A stretch of DNA of 64,000 bases. It comes from Akkermansia muciniphila. Its GTDB lineage: Bacteria; Verrucomicrobiota; Verrucomicrobiia; Opitutales; UBA953. The position numbers and the translations under genes were made by a program. The stretch is from contig CALQLO010000006.1 in the NCBI GenBank assembly GCA_943331445.1, positions 1 through 64,000 of the forward strand. Direction: 5' to 3'. Shown here piece after piece: positions 56,507 through 64,000 of the stretch (its first letter is position 1; every line of letters begins with the position of its first letter). Under the pieces are notes generated by a model, which had not been told where the DNA came from, made no database searches, and saw nothing but the letters and a program-made list of their open reading frames with translations.

Positions 56507-56544
56507 AGTGAACGCATGTTCTATGAAAACTTGTTCACTGTCAA
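56507..56544 (-). promoter_or_regulatory. lexA promoter with two LexA-like operator sites
   Basis: Plus-strand GAACGCATGTTC at 56510-56521 is a perfect GAAC-N4-GTTC palindrome, and GAAAACTTGTTC at 56525-56536 is a second with one mismatch. Read on the minus strand, a perfect TTGACA (56539-56544) and TAGAAC 15 bases further (56518-56523) form a promoter that overlaps both sites. The predicted start of transcription is about five bases from the ATG. Confidence 0.7.
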
Positions 56545-56654
56545 GCCTAGCCCCTAAACCCCTTATATTCAGCATTTATTGGGATTTAACCTTCCTGGAT
56601 TGGGTGGGAACTCGGTCGAGGTTCCCGTGTCTAATCTTATACCCTACCCTAAAT

Positions 56655-57191
56655 ATGAAGCATACCTATAGCCTCGGTTTCCTCACCCTCATCGCTGCGT
56701 CCGCCTCCGCGGTGGCCCTGCCTACCGTCGTCGCTCCGTCGACCCAGTTCGCGAGCAACGTCTCCCTGACCTACGGCCAGGAAAGCACCTCGGGCGTCTC
56801 TGGTCACCAGAACGGCTGGTCTCTCGGTGCCACTGGTTATCTTGGCGGCTCCGACCTCTTCGTCCAAGGCGCAACCTCTGTTGGCGGCGACCTCGGTAAC
56901 GGCCAGGACCTCGTCCAGCTCGGCTACCGCTTCAAGAATGTTGGTGGTATCGCTGATGCTGCCCTCGCGATCGGCTCGGATGAGCGCTACACGCTCAGCC
57001 TCCACCGGGCGCTTGGTGGCGGTTTCGGCGCTTGGGCCACCTACGTCCGTCAGGGCCATGACAATCAGTATGGTCTGACGATCAGCAAAATGCTGAACCA
57101 CGATTACTCGCTCGATTTGAGCTTCACCCGCGTCGAAGTTTCCAGCGTTAATTCCGACGTCTGGGGTCTCGGCGTGCGTCGTAAGTTCTAA
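56655..57191 (+). CDS. small outer-membrane beta-barrel protein
   Basis: A 178-residue protein with a signal peptide (MKHTYSLGFLTLIAASASAVA). The mature part is all alternating strands and ends in VRRKF, the terminal Phe of outer-membrane barrels; about eight strands would fit. No name can be given. A strong terminator follows. Confidence 0.72.
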   Translation: MKHTYSLGFLTLIAASASAVALPTVVAPSTQFASNVSLTYGQESTSGVSGHQNGWSLGATGYLGGSDLFVQGATSVGGDLGNGQDLVQLGYRFKNVGGIADAALAIGSDERYTLSLHRALGGGFGAWATYVRQGHDNQYGLTISKMLNHDYSLDLSFTRVEVSSVNSDVWGLGVRRKF

Positions 57192-57230
57192 GTCTTACTG
57201 TACCGGTTGACCTGCTTGGTCAGACTAACA

Positions 57231-57258
57231 GCCGCCGCTTCACTGCGGCGGTTTTTTT
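57231..57258 (+). terminator. intrinsic terminator after the small barrel gene
   Basis: CCGCCGC pairs with GCGGCGG around TTCACT, followed by seven T. Confidence 0.95.
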
Positions 57259-57262
57259 GTGC

Positions 57263-58066
57263 CTAGGCGGTTCGGTGGTACCGAGCCTCGAAGGTCCCCA
57301 CGCATTCCGCTAAACCCGGATAGCACCGTTCGGCGATGGCCAAGGATGTCTCTCGAATCTCCGTCGGGATGCCCCATAACGCTTCGCTGACCGATCCGGT
57401 AATCGCCGCCAAGGTATCGGCATCGCCTCGAATGGAGCAGGCGAGCCGCACCGCCGCTTCAAAAGAATTCGTGCCGCAGGCGATGGCCATGCACTCGGGC
57501 ACGCAGCCTTGGCAGGTTTCGTTATAACGATGGGTGGCCTTAATCTGCGCCAGGGAGGGCAGGGGGCCGTAATATTTCTCGGCGGCCGCCCGCATCGCCT
57601 GCGGATCGCGGGTCTGGCGGGCCACCCAGATACACTCGGCGGTGCATTGCGCACCTTTGATGCCCTCCGCATGCCCGTGGGAGGGTTGCGCACTTAAGCG
57701 GGCATGCTCGAGGACGTCTGCGAGATCGGTGAAAGCCCAGGCGACGGGTGATACCCGCATCGCCGAGCCATTGCCGTAGGAATCTCGTTCGCCGACGGCA
57801 CCCGCATAGACCCATCCGCTGAAGCCGGAGCCGAAGGCGGCCGGTAGCGGAGCCCGGTGGGCATTCTTTTCGTAATAGCCGACTATACCGACGAGATAAG
57901 GCTTATAATCGGGATCACCTTTGAGCAAGGCCTGCGCGATTGCCCAGGTCAGGAGTGAATCATCCGTCGGGCATGATCGCTCCGTGAATAGCGGAAACGT
58001 CGGGTCATTGTTTGCGCTAAACTCATGGACGGAACCGATGATATCTCCGGTGATGGCACCTAGCAT
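57263..58066 (-). CDS. ADP-ribosylglycohydrolase family protein
   Basis: A 267-residue DraG-like hydrolase. Metal motifs are TDDSLLTWA and SIRGDADTLAAITGS, with GNGSAMRVSP between. It would remove ADP-ribose from protein or nucleic acid. ATG 58066 (MLGAITGDIIGS) matches the family start; 58084 is an alternative. Convergent with the small barrel gene and divergent from the cytochrome. Confidence 0.9.
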   Translation of the reverse strand: MLGAITGDIIGSVHEFSANNDPTFPLFTERSCPTDDSLLTWAIAQALLKGDPDYKPYLVGIVGYYEKNAHRAPLPAAFGSGFSGWVYAGAVGERDSYGNGSAMRVSPVAWAFTDLADVLEHARLSAQPSHGHAEGIKGAQCTAECIWVARQTRDPQAMRAAAEKYYGPLPSLAQIKATHRYNETCQGCVPECMAIACGTNSFEAAVRLACSIRGDADTLAAITGSVSEALWGIPTEIRETSLAIAERCYPGLAECVGTFEARYHRTA

Positions 58067-58227
58067 ACCCGGGACTATTCCCATTTGGTCGCATCCTTCC
58101 ATCCTTCTTTGTGTCATCCGTGGGCGGACGGTGTTTTCCTCCCGCCCGACATCGGTCAAATACACCTCTCGCCCTCAATGAGAATGTCAGGCATCTTTGC
58201 ACCTATCTCGCCCGCCCCGCTATCCAG

Positions 58228-61200
58228 ATGACTATGCTTTTGAACCTGCGCACCCTTACTCGCACATTGCCCCTTACTTGGGCGGTGCTGGCATGCGCGC
58301 TGTGCATCCTGTCCGTCGCCGACGCCGCCAGCCCCACGGTCGGGACCGCCGCCACGACCGCCGTCCCGGGCGCCTTGCTCTCTCGGGATACTTGGCTGCG
58401 CACGTGGGTGCGCGTGGATGATTCATTCTTCGCCAAGCATGAGCGTAATCTTTTCGAGGAATCGGTGGGCGTGCACTTCCGGGATCTCGAGGGAGCCCAC
58501 GAACTTTTTGTCAATGGGGTGAAGGTCGGCACGGGCGGCACATTCTCACCCTACAAGAGCGCCCGGGCTGAGGTCTTCCGTCATAAGGTCCCGGTGGGCA
58601 CGCTCAAAAAGGGCGAATGGAACGAACTCCTTTTTCATATTCATCACGAGGCCGGGAAGGGCGGCTTCCTTGGCGAAGCTCCGTTCATCATGAACTACTT
58701 CATGGAGTGCGTCCTCGAAGGGCCGTGGGAAATGTCGTCGACGGCGTTGTCGCCTGGTCCGTCGCTGAAGGTGCAACCGACCACCACTTCCTTCGCGACG
58801 TTCCGCGAATCCAATCGTGTATTGGGTCGCGCTGAACAGTTTCACGGGCAGGCGCTCTCACCGGCCGATGCCTATGCGAAGATGCGTTCCACGCCTGACC
58901 TCGCCGTTGATTTATTGCTAGCGGAGCCGCTCATCGCTCAGCCAACGCATTTCAGTTTTGATACCCGCGGCCGCCTCTGGGTTACGCAATACCGTCAATA
59001 TCCTTACCCCGCCGGGGTGACCATGATCAGCCGCGATAAGTATTATCGCTCGCACTACGATCGCGTCCCGCCCGCTCCCCCGAATCACGATCGCGGCGCC
59101 GATATCGTCTCCATCCATGAGTCGACCAAGCATGACGGGGTCTACGATAAGCACACGGTCTTCCAGGATGGTCTCAACATGGCGAACTCTGCGGTGCGCG
59201 CCCAGGGCGGCGTTTGGGTGATGAATCCTCCTTATCTCCTCTTTTATCCCGATGCCAATGGTGACGACATCCCGGATGGCCCGCCGGTCGTCCATCTCGC
59301 GGGCTTCGGGCTCGAAGACACGCACTCGGTCGGCAATGGTATTATCCTTGGACCCGACGGCTGGATTTATGGTGTCCATGGCAGTACTTCCTCCTCGCGC
59401 GTCACCCGCCCGGGTTTCGATTCCGCGGATTCGTCAGCCGTTCATTTCGAGGGTTGCATGGTCTGGCGCTATAATCCGAAGACGCGTGAATACGATATCT
59501 TCAGCGAGGGTTCGGGGAATCCGTTCGGTCTCGAGTTCGATGGCGACGGACGCATGTACTCGGGTCATAACGGCGGCAACACCCGCGGCTGGCATTACGT
59601 CCAAGGCGGTATCTACCTGAAGCAAGGCGTCGATCCGGGTAAATTCGGACCTCCGCGCAGTCCTTATTCCTTTGGCCAGCTTCCCATCCTCGGCACCAAG
59701 AATCCGGTCCCGCGTTTCGCCCACTTCGGTTCCTTCATCGAAGGCACAGCGATGCCCGCCAACTATCAGGAGCACCTCTTCTCCCTCGATCCGTTACACA
59801 ATACGGTCACTGACTCGGAGCGCATTCCGCAGGGGGCCACGTATGTCACGGCCGACAAGGGTATCGCCATGTGGTCCGAGGATGTTTGCTTCCGACCCCT
59901 CTACAGCGCCAATGCGCCGGATGGATCGCTTTTCGTGTCGGACATGTACGAGTTTTATATCGCCCACGGTCAGCACTACCAGAACCAGATCGACCCCACG
60001 ACCGGCCGACTCTACCGTCTGCGCGGTAGGGATGCGAAGCTTGAGACCGATACGAATCTGGAAGGTAAATCCACGGTCGAGCTCGTTGCCCTGCTGACCC
60101 ATGCGAATAAGTTCCACCGCACGGCTTCCCTGCAGCTTCTCGCTGAACGTAAGGACCCGACGGCCCTGCCGGTCCTGCAAAAGCTCTTGAAAGATGATCA
60201 TGGTCGCGGTGCCCTTGGTGCGCTCTGGGCTCTCTATCAGGTGGGTTCCCTGAGTGATGCCCGCGCCCGTGAATGCCTGACACATGCCTACGCGCCCGTC
60301 CGCTTCTGGTCCACGCGGTTTCTCGGGGATAAGTATGGCGTGAACCGTGGTCTTGGCGTGCCCGGACTGGATGCCAAGCCTGCCCGCGATCTGCCGGTGG
60401 CCGCTTTCGCAGATATCCTGAAACTGGCCCAGACCGAGCCCGATGCCGAAGTGCGTTCGCAGATTGCCTCGACGGCTCGTCGTCTGCCGACCGCCCAGAT
60501 GTTGAAACTCGTGGCTGCCCTGGCCGCCCGCGATGAGGACGTCGCTGACGCCTACCTGCCTCTGCTGCTTTGGTTTGCCCTCGAATCGCATATCACGCTC
60601 GACCGTGATGCGGTGGTGAACTTCGTGAAGGATCCCGCAATCTGGGATCGACCGCTGGTCCAGCAACATTTGTTGCCACGTCTGATGCGCCGCTTTGCCA
60701 CCGAAGGCCGCCGGGCCGATCTCTTGGTCTGTGCCCAGCTGCTTCGCCTCGCCCCGACGCCCGCACACAGTGTCTATTTGATGAAGGGATTCGAAGATGC
60801 CTATCGCGGCCGCGAGCTTGCCGGCCTGCCGGATGAATTACTCCAGGCGATGGCCGCGTCCGGAAGGGCGCCGATTATCCTCCGGGTGCGCCAAGGGGAT
60901 GCCGCCGCGATTAAAGAAGCCCTCACCGTCATCGCTAACAAGAAGGCGGACGTGACCGAGCGACTTAATTATGTGCGGGTCTTTGGGGAGGTTCGCCAGC
61001 CCGATGCCTTGGCTGTGCTCCTGGCCATCGCTGACTCTGCCGAGCCCGTTCCGCTCCGTAAGGCCGCCTTGGTTTCACTGATGTCCTACGAGAAGCCGGA
61101 GATTGGCGCGAAAGCCGTGGCCCTGCTTGCGAAGTCCGCAGGGGAGGTCCGCCTCACTGCCTTAGCGCTGCTGGTCAGTCGGGCTGAATGGAGCCTCGAC

Positions 61201-61812
61201 CTCTTGAAATCCATTAAGGCCGGCGAGGTCGCCGCCAACACCGTCCCACGTGATATGGTCGACCGGATTCGTCACCACGAGCCAAAGCAGCTGCAGTCGC
61301 TGCTCGCCGAGATTTACCCCCAGCAGCCCGCCGCGGGGGTGACGGATTTTATCGCTAAGATCGCTGACGTTGAAGCCAAACTCAAGGCTGGCTCTGGCAA
61401 CCCATATGCCGGTGAGCCCATCTTTATGGAGAAGTGTGCCCCGTGTCATAAACTCTTCTTTAAAGGTGGCCGGATTGGACCCGAGCTTACGGCGTATCAA
61501 CGCGACAACCTCGGCACGATGCTCATCAGTATCATCAACCCTAATGCGGAAATCCGTGAAGGGTTTCAGTATTACTCGGTGAGCACTAAGGACGGCCGTT
61601 CGTTGAGCGGCTTCCTGGTCGAGCGTGACGCGCAGATCCTGGTTCTCCGCGGGCTCGAGGGTGAAGATATCACCTTGCGCCATGCCGACGTCAGCCTGCT
61701 CACGCCCATGGGGCGCAGTCTGATGCCCGAAGGTCTGCTCGATACCCTTTCGGACCAGCAGCTCCGTGATCTTTTTGCCTACCTGCGCATCTCTCAGCCG
61801 ATTTCCAAGTAA
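58228..61812 (+). CDS. PVC-type cytochrome c with propeller and HEAT-like region
   Basis: A 1,194-residue exported protein. After a signal peptide comes a beta domain (residues 55-170), then an L-sorbosone-dehydrogenase-like beta-propeller (GRLWVTQYRQYPYP, GNGIILGPDGWIYGVHG, NPFGLEFDGDGRMYSGHNGG), an alpha-helical HEAT-type region, one CAPCH heme site at about C1070-H1074, and a C-terminal domain (LSGFLVERDAQILVL) typical of the family. Such proteins are abundant in Planctomycetes and Verrucomicrobia and probably oxidise sugars or alcohols. No redox partner is adjacent. Confidence 0.9.
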   Translation: MTMLLNLRTLTRTLPLTWAVLACALCILSVADAASPTVGTAATTAVPGALLSRDTWLRTWVRVDDSFFAKHERNLFEESVGVHFRDLEGAHELFVNGVKVGTGGTFSPYKSARAEVFRHKVPVGTLKKGEWNELLFHIHHEAGKGGFLGEAPFIMNYFMECVLEGPWEMSSTALSPGPSLKVQPTTTSFATFRESNRVLGRAEQFHGQALSPADAYAKMRSTPDLAVDLLLAEPLIAQPTHFSFDTRGRLWVTQYRQYPYPAGVTMISRDKYYRSHYDRVPPAPPNHDRGADIVSIHESTKHDGVYDKHTVFQDGLNMANSAVRAQGGVWVMNPPYLLFYPDANGDDIPDGPPVVHLAGFGLEDTHSVGNGIILGPDGWIYGVHGSTSSSRVTRPGFDSADSSAVHFEGCMVWRYNPKTREYDIFSEGSGNPFGLEFDGDGRMYSGHNGGNTRGWHYVQGGIYLKQGVDPGKFGPPRSPYSFGQLPILGTKNPVPRFAHFGSFIEGTAMPANYQEHLFSLDPLHNTVTDSERIPQGATYVTADKGIAMWSEDVCFRPLYSANAPDGSLFVSDMYEFYIAHGQHYQNQIDPTTGRLYRLRGRDAKLETDTNLEGKSTVELVALLTHANKFHRTASLQLLAERKDPTALPVLQKLLKDDHGRGALGALWALYQVGSLSDARARECLTHAYAPVRFWSTRFLGDKYGVNRGLGVPGLDAKPARDLPVAAFADILKLAQTEPDAEVRSQIASTARRLPTAQMLKLVAALAARDEDVADAYLPLLLWFALESHITLDRDAVVNFVKDPAIWDRPLVQQHLLPRLMRRFATEGRRADLLVCAQLLRLAPTPAHSVYLMKGFEDAYRGRELAGLPDELLQAMAASGRAPIILRVRQGDAAAIKEALTVIANKKADVTERLNYVRVFGEVRQPDALAVLLAIADSAEPVPLRKAALVSLMSYEKPEIGAKAVALLAKSAGEVRLTALALLVSRAEWSLDLLKSIKAGEVAANTVPRDMVDRIRHHEPKQLQSLLAEIYPQQPAAGVTDFIAKIADVEAKLKAGSGNPYAGEPIFMEKCAPCHKLFFKGGRIGPELTAYQRDNLGTMLISIINPNAEIREGFQYYSVSTKDGRSLSGFLVERDAQILVLRGLEGEDITLRHADVSLLTPMGRSLMPEGLLDTLSDQQLRDLFAYLRISQPISK

Positions 61813-61999
61813 GCCCTGCGGGCGGCGGCGCCAACAGACGGCGTGTGCGCAAGTTCTTGGCGTTGGTCCTGCGGGCCGCCGCCGAGGCCGTCCAAAGCCT
61901 GTCGAGTTTTATTTTGGATATTACCCCCTTTAGGGGGAGCTCGGCACGATGGGTCGCCAAAGGGGTGTTTTGAGGAGACGGGTGTATAGTGCCGCTCTC
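61813..61999 (+). other. 187-base GC-rich gene-free stretch
   Basis: It can form a hairpin: GGCGGCGGCGCCAA (61821-61834) against TTGGCG (61857-61862) and GGCCGCCGCCG (61874-61884). There is no U-run right after it. Function unknown; it may end the cytochrome transcript. Confidence 0.35.
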
Positions 62000-62653
62000 A
62001 TGCCCCGCCATACCCTCCAGTCCGCCGCCATCCAGCAGAACACCCGCTCCATTATCTGGTTGGACGTTGAGATGCGTAAGGCCGATATCTTGCCCGCCCT
62101 GACGTCGGTGCTTTGGGCCGAGGGGCTAATGACGTATGCGCATGATGCCATTCTCGCGGAATCGGCGGAAGCTCGGAAGCTGGTGTTCCTGACGTGGAAG
62201 GAACTGGCGAGCCAGGTTGTTCAGCAGGCCATGGCGTCGGGTAGCCTCATCGCCGGCTACAGCATCCCTGAGCGCGACGTGCTCATGGCAGCTTGCCCTG
62301 AGTACGCGGAATGGATCAAGGAGAACTACTTTAACGTGAACGCCGCGAGGTGGTTTAGGAACAACCAGCCAGAAATCTATGCGGAGGCCTGCCGTCTGGC
62401 CGGTGAGCGGCGGAAGCCTGGCCTGAAGAACTTCCTCGTCCAGGCCGCGGTCGGCTATCCCTATAAGCGATACCTCCTCGCCGTGGAGCCGGGTGCGATC
62501 CTTGGGCGCTTACGTCGGTTACTTGCCAAGCGGGATGGCACCCATCGCGAACTCACCCCGGAGGCTAAGCGGGATTGGGCGCGTTTAATTGAGTATAACC
62601 GCGAGGACGTCATGGGTATGCGCTATCTGGCGGAGTATGTGCAGCGAAGCTAG
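62000..62653 (+). CDS. RNase H-like DEDD exonuclease-fold protein
   Basis: A 217-residue protein. WLDVEM (D22, E24) and the C-terminal YNREDVMGM (D203) match motifs I and III of DEDD/YprB-like RNase H folds; GYSIPERDV could be motif II. ELTPEAKRDWARLIEYN is typical of the same group. It has no helicase partner domain. Start 62000 follows a 187-base GC-rich gap. Confidence 0.7.
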   Translation: MPRHTLQSAAIQQNTRSIIWLDVEMRKADILPALTSVLWAEGLMTYAHDAILAESAEARKLVFLTWKELASQVVQQAMASGSLIAGYSIPERDVLMAACPEYAEWIKENYFNVNAARWFRNNQPEIYAEACRLAGERRKPGLKNFLVQAAVGYPYKRYLLAVEPGAILGRLRRLLAKRDGTHRELTPEAKRDWARLIEYNREDVMGMRYLAEYVQRS

Positions 62654-62720
62654 GCGGATACGGCAGATCGTTTGATTGAGACTTTATTATATCAGGCGAA
62701 CGGGTAGGGTGGGGTTGACG

Positions 62721-63911
62721 ATGAAACCCCACCTCGCCCGCCTCGCTCTCTTCTTGTTCTTGCCGATCATGGCGCTCGCCGCCGGTCCGCAGCCTTTTGG
62801 CGAGAACGTCCAATTCCGCGGAAGCCTCGATAACTCCCGCTTGCAATTTGAGCGCACGAAGCGCGGCAACGTGGCCTTCTTAGGTGGTTCCATCACGGAG
62901 ATGAATGGCTACCGTCCGATGGTCTGCGAAATTCTCCAGAAACGCTTTCCGGGGACGGAGTTCACCTTTACGAGCGCGGGGATCAGTTCGACTTGTTCCA
63001 CGACGGGGGCTTTCCGTCTCGAACGCGATGTACTCTCGCATGGTCCGATTGATCTGCTGTTCGTGGAGTTTGCCGTCAACGATGACCAAGATGCCCATCA
63101 TACGAAGGCTGAATGCATCCGCGGGCTCGAAGGCATCCTTCGGCACGCTCAACAGAATAACCCAAACATGGACATCGTGGTGACGTTCTTCGTGAATGAA
63201 TTCATTTTATCGTCCTTCCAGCAGGGCAAGATCCCGCTTACGGTCGAAACCCATGAGGCAGTGGCACGGTACTATTCCCGCTCGACTATTAATCTCGCCC
63301 GAGAGGTGGCCTCGCAGATTACGGCAGGGTCGCTGACCTGGAAGACTTTCGGTGGCGTCCATCCGGCCCCAGCCGGTAATCGAATCTGTGCGAATATGAT
63401 CGATGACTTATTCGGTCGGGCGTGGGCAGCCCCTTTGTCGGCGCAGGCCAGCCTAAGCCCGGCGAAATTGCCCGCGTCGCCGCTGGATGCTTTCAGCTAC
63501 TCGTCTGGACGCTTCATCGACCCGATGCAGGCCAAGGTGAAAAGCGGTTGGACTCTTGGCGTACCTGAGTGGAAGAAACTGCCTGGCTCTTCGCGTGCGA
63601 CCTTTGCGAAGTTACCCATGCTCTCCGCCTCTGAACCTGGAGCAGAGGCTACCCTGACCTTTGAGGGTACGGCCGTTGGCGCCTTCATCGTCGCGGGACC
63701 CGATGCGGGGATTGTCGAGGCGAGCATCGATGGCGGGCCGTTCAAGCCCACGGACTTACTGCATGCCTACAGCAAAGGACTCCATTATCCCCGCACGGTG
63801 ATGCTCGGCACGGAACTCGCGCCCGGTGCGCATACGCTTACCCTGCGAATCTCCAGCGAAACGCATGGAACGGGGCATGCGATGCGGATCATGCAGTTTG
63901 TCGCCAACTAA
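62721..63911 (+). CDS. secreted SGNH hydrolase with C-terminal beta domain
   Basis: A 396-residue secreted hydrolase. After the signal peptide, Ser57 sits in FLGGSITE, then EFAVNDDQDA and a His in FGGVHPAPAGN complete the SGNH triad. The last 130 residues form a beta-sandwich-like domain. It is distinct from the first SGNH protein in sequence and order of domains. The remaining 89 bases of the window hold no gene. Confidence 0.85.
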   Translation: MKPHLARLALFLFLPIMALAAGPQPFGENVQFRGSLDNSRLQFERTKRGNVAFLGGSITEMNGYRPMVCEILQKRFPGTEFTFTSAGISSTCSTTGAFRLERDVLSHGPIDLLFVEFAVNDDQDAHHTKAECIRGLEGILRHAQQNNPNMDIVVTFFVNEFILSSFQQGKIPLTVETHEAVARYYSRSTINLAREVASQITAGSLTWKTFGGVHPAPAGNRICANMIDDLFGRAWAAPLSAQASLSPAKLPASPLDAFSYSSGRFIDPMQAKVKSGWTLGVPEWKKLPGSSRATFAKLPMLSASEPGAEATLTFEGTAVGAFIVAGPDAGIVEASIDGGPFKPTDLLHAYSKGLHYPRTVMLGTELAPGAHTLTLRISSETHGTGHAMRIMQFVAN

Positions 63912-64000
63912 GGGGTAGGGAGGTGCGACATTGAGAACACGACGCTTTTTGGGAGGATGAACCCTCTGACTCGTCGCTGACCTGGGGGGTTTTAATATAA

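Noticed and set aside
63912-64000. Short ORF and weak AACCC/GGGTT pairing at the right edge
   Set aside because: Seven codons and an imperfect pairing only; the window ends too soon to judge.

Overview
The window looks like a chromosomal segment of a Verrucomicrobiota bacterium, most likely an Opitutales-type member of the PVC group. The evidence is a very large protein with the pilin-like N-terminus of the Verru_Chthon cassette A family, a 1,194-residue PVC-type cytochrome c with propeller and HEAT-like regions, a ThuA-domain protein, several SGNH hydrolases, a fused SecDF, and moderately high GC throughout. I see no phage, transposase, CRISPR, tRNA or rRNA. Most of the window is housekeeping DNA with secreted or surface genes dispersed through it.

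Layout. 1-6.6 kb: the tail of galE, a HIT protein, ybeY, then the queuosine precursor genes queC and queD-queE, split by a Cys-containing small exported protein and a beta-barrel outer-membrane protein; carA and a small lipoprotein follow. 6.6-13.6 kb: kup on the minus strand, then yajC-secDF-recJ. 13.6-19.7 kb: a pilin-like giant protein with its partner on the minus strand, then a tiny Lys/Val-repeat secreted protein and an exported-looking methyltransferase. 19.7-27.3 kb: a divergent catabolic cluster (old-yellow-enzyme and DapA-like proteins on minus; MFS, enolase-superfamily enzyme, ThuA and a second MFS on plus). 27.3-41.9 kb: EVE, TatD, a fused PlsC/OlsB-type acyltransferase, metY, a GH16 glucanase, cysS, SIMPL, thrS, a Tat-exported alkaline phosphatase, a redoxin, cysE and a GAF-GAF histidine kinase. 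41.9-52.4 kb: dedA, glnD, msrA, rarA, dus, dnaA with a possible origin upstream, and thiC behind a TPP riboswitch. 52.4-64 kb: heptamer arrays, a methyltransferase, an SGNH hydrolase, a C39-like protein, lexA with two operator-like sites, a small outer-membrane protein, an ADP-ribosylglycohydrolase, the PVC cytochrome, an RNase H-like protein and a second SGNH hydrolase.

Regulation visible in the sequence: a TPP riboswitch before thiC; LexA-type half-sites over a consensus -35 element of lexA, which would make its message nearly leaderless; possible attenuator stems before carA and cysE; and clear intrinsic terminators after the outer-membrane proteins, phoA-like, dnaA, thrS and metY genes. 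No single large undescribed system stands out. The best candidates for new biology are the stand-alone Verru_Chthon A gene with its partner, the Lys-repeat peptide next to an exported-looking methyltransferase, the inverted heptamer arrays after thiC, and the lexA operator layout.
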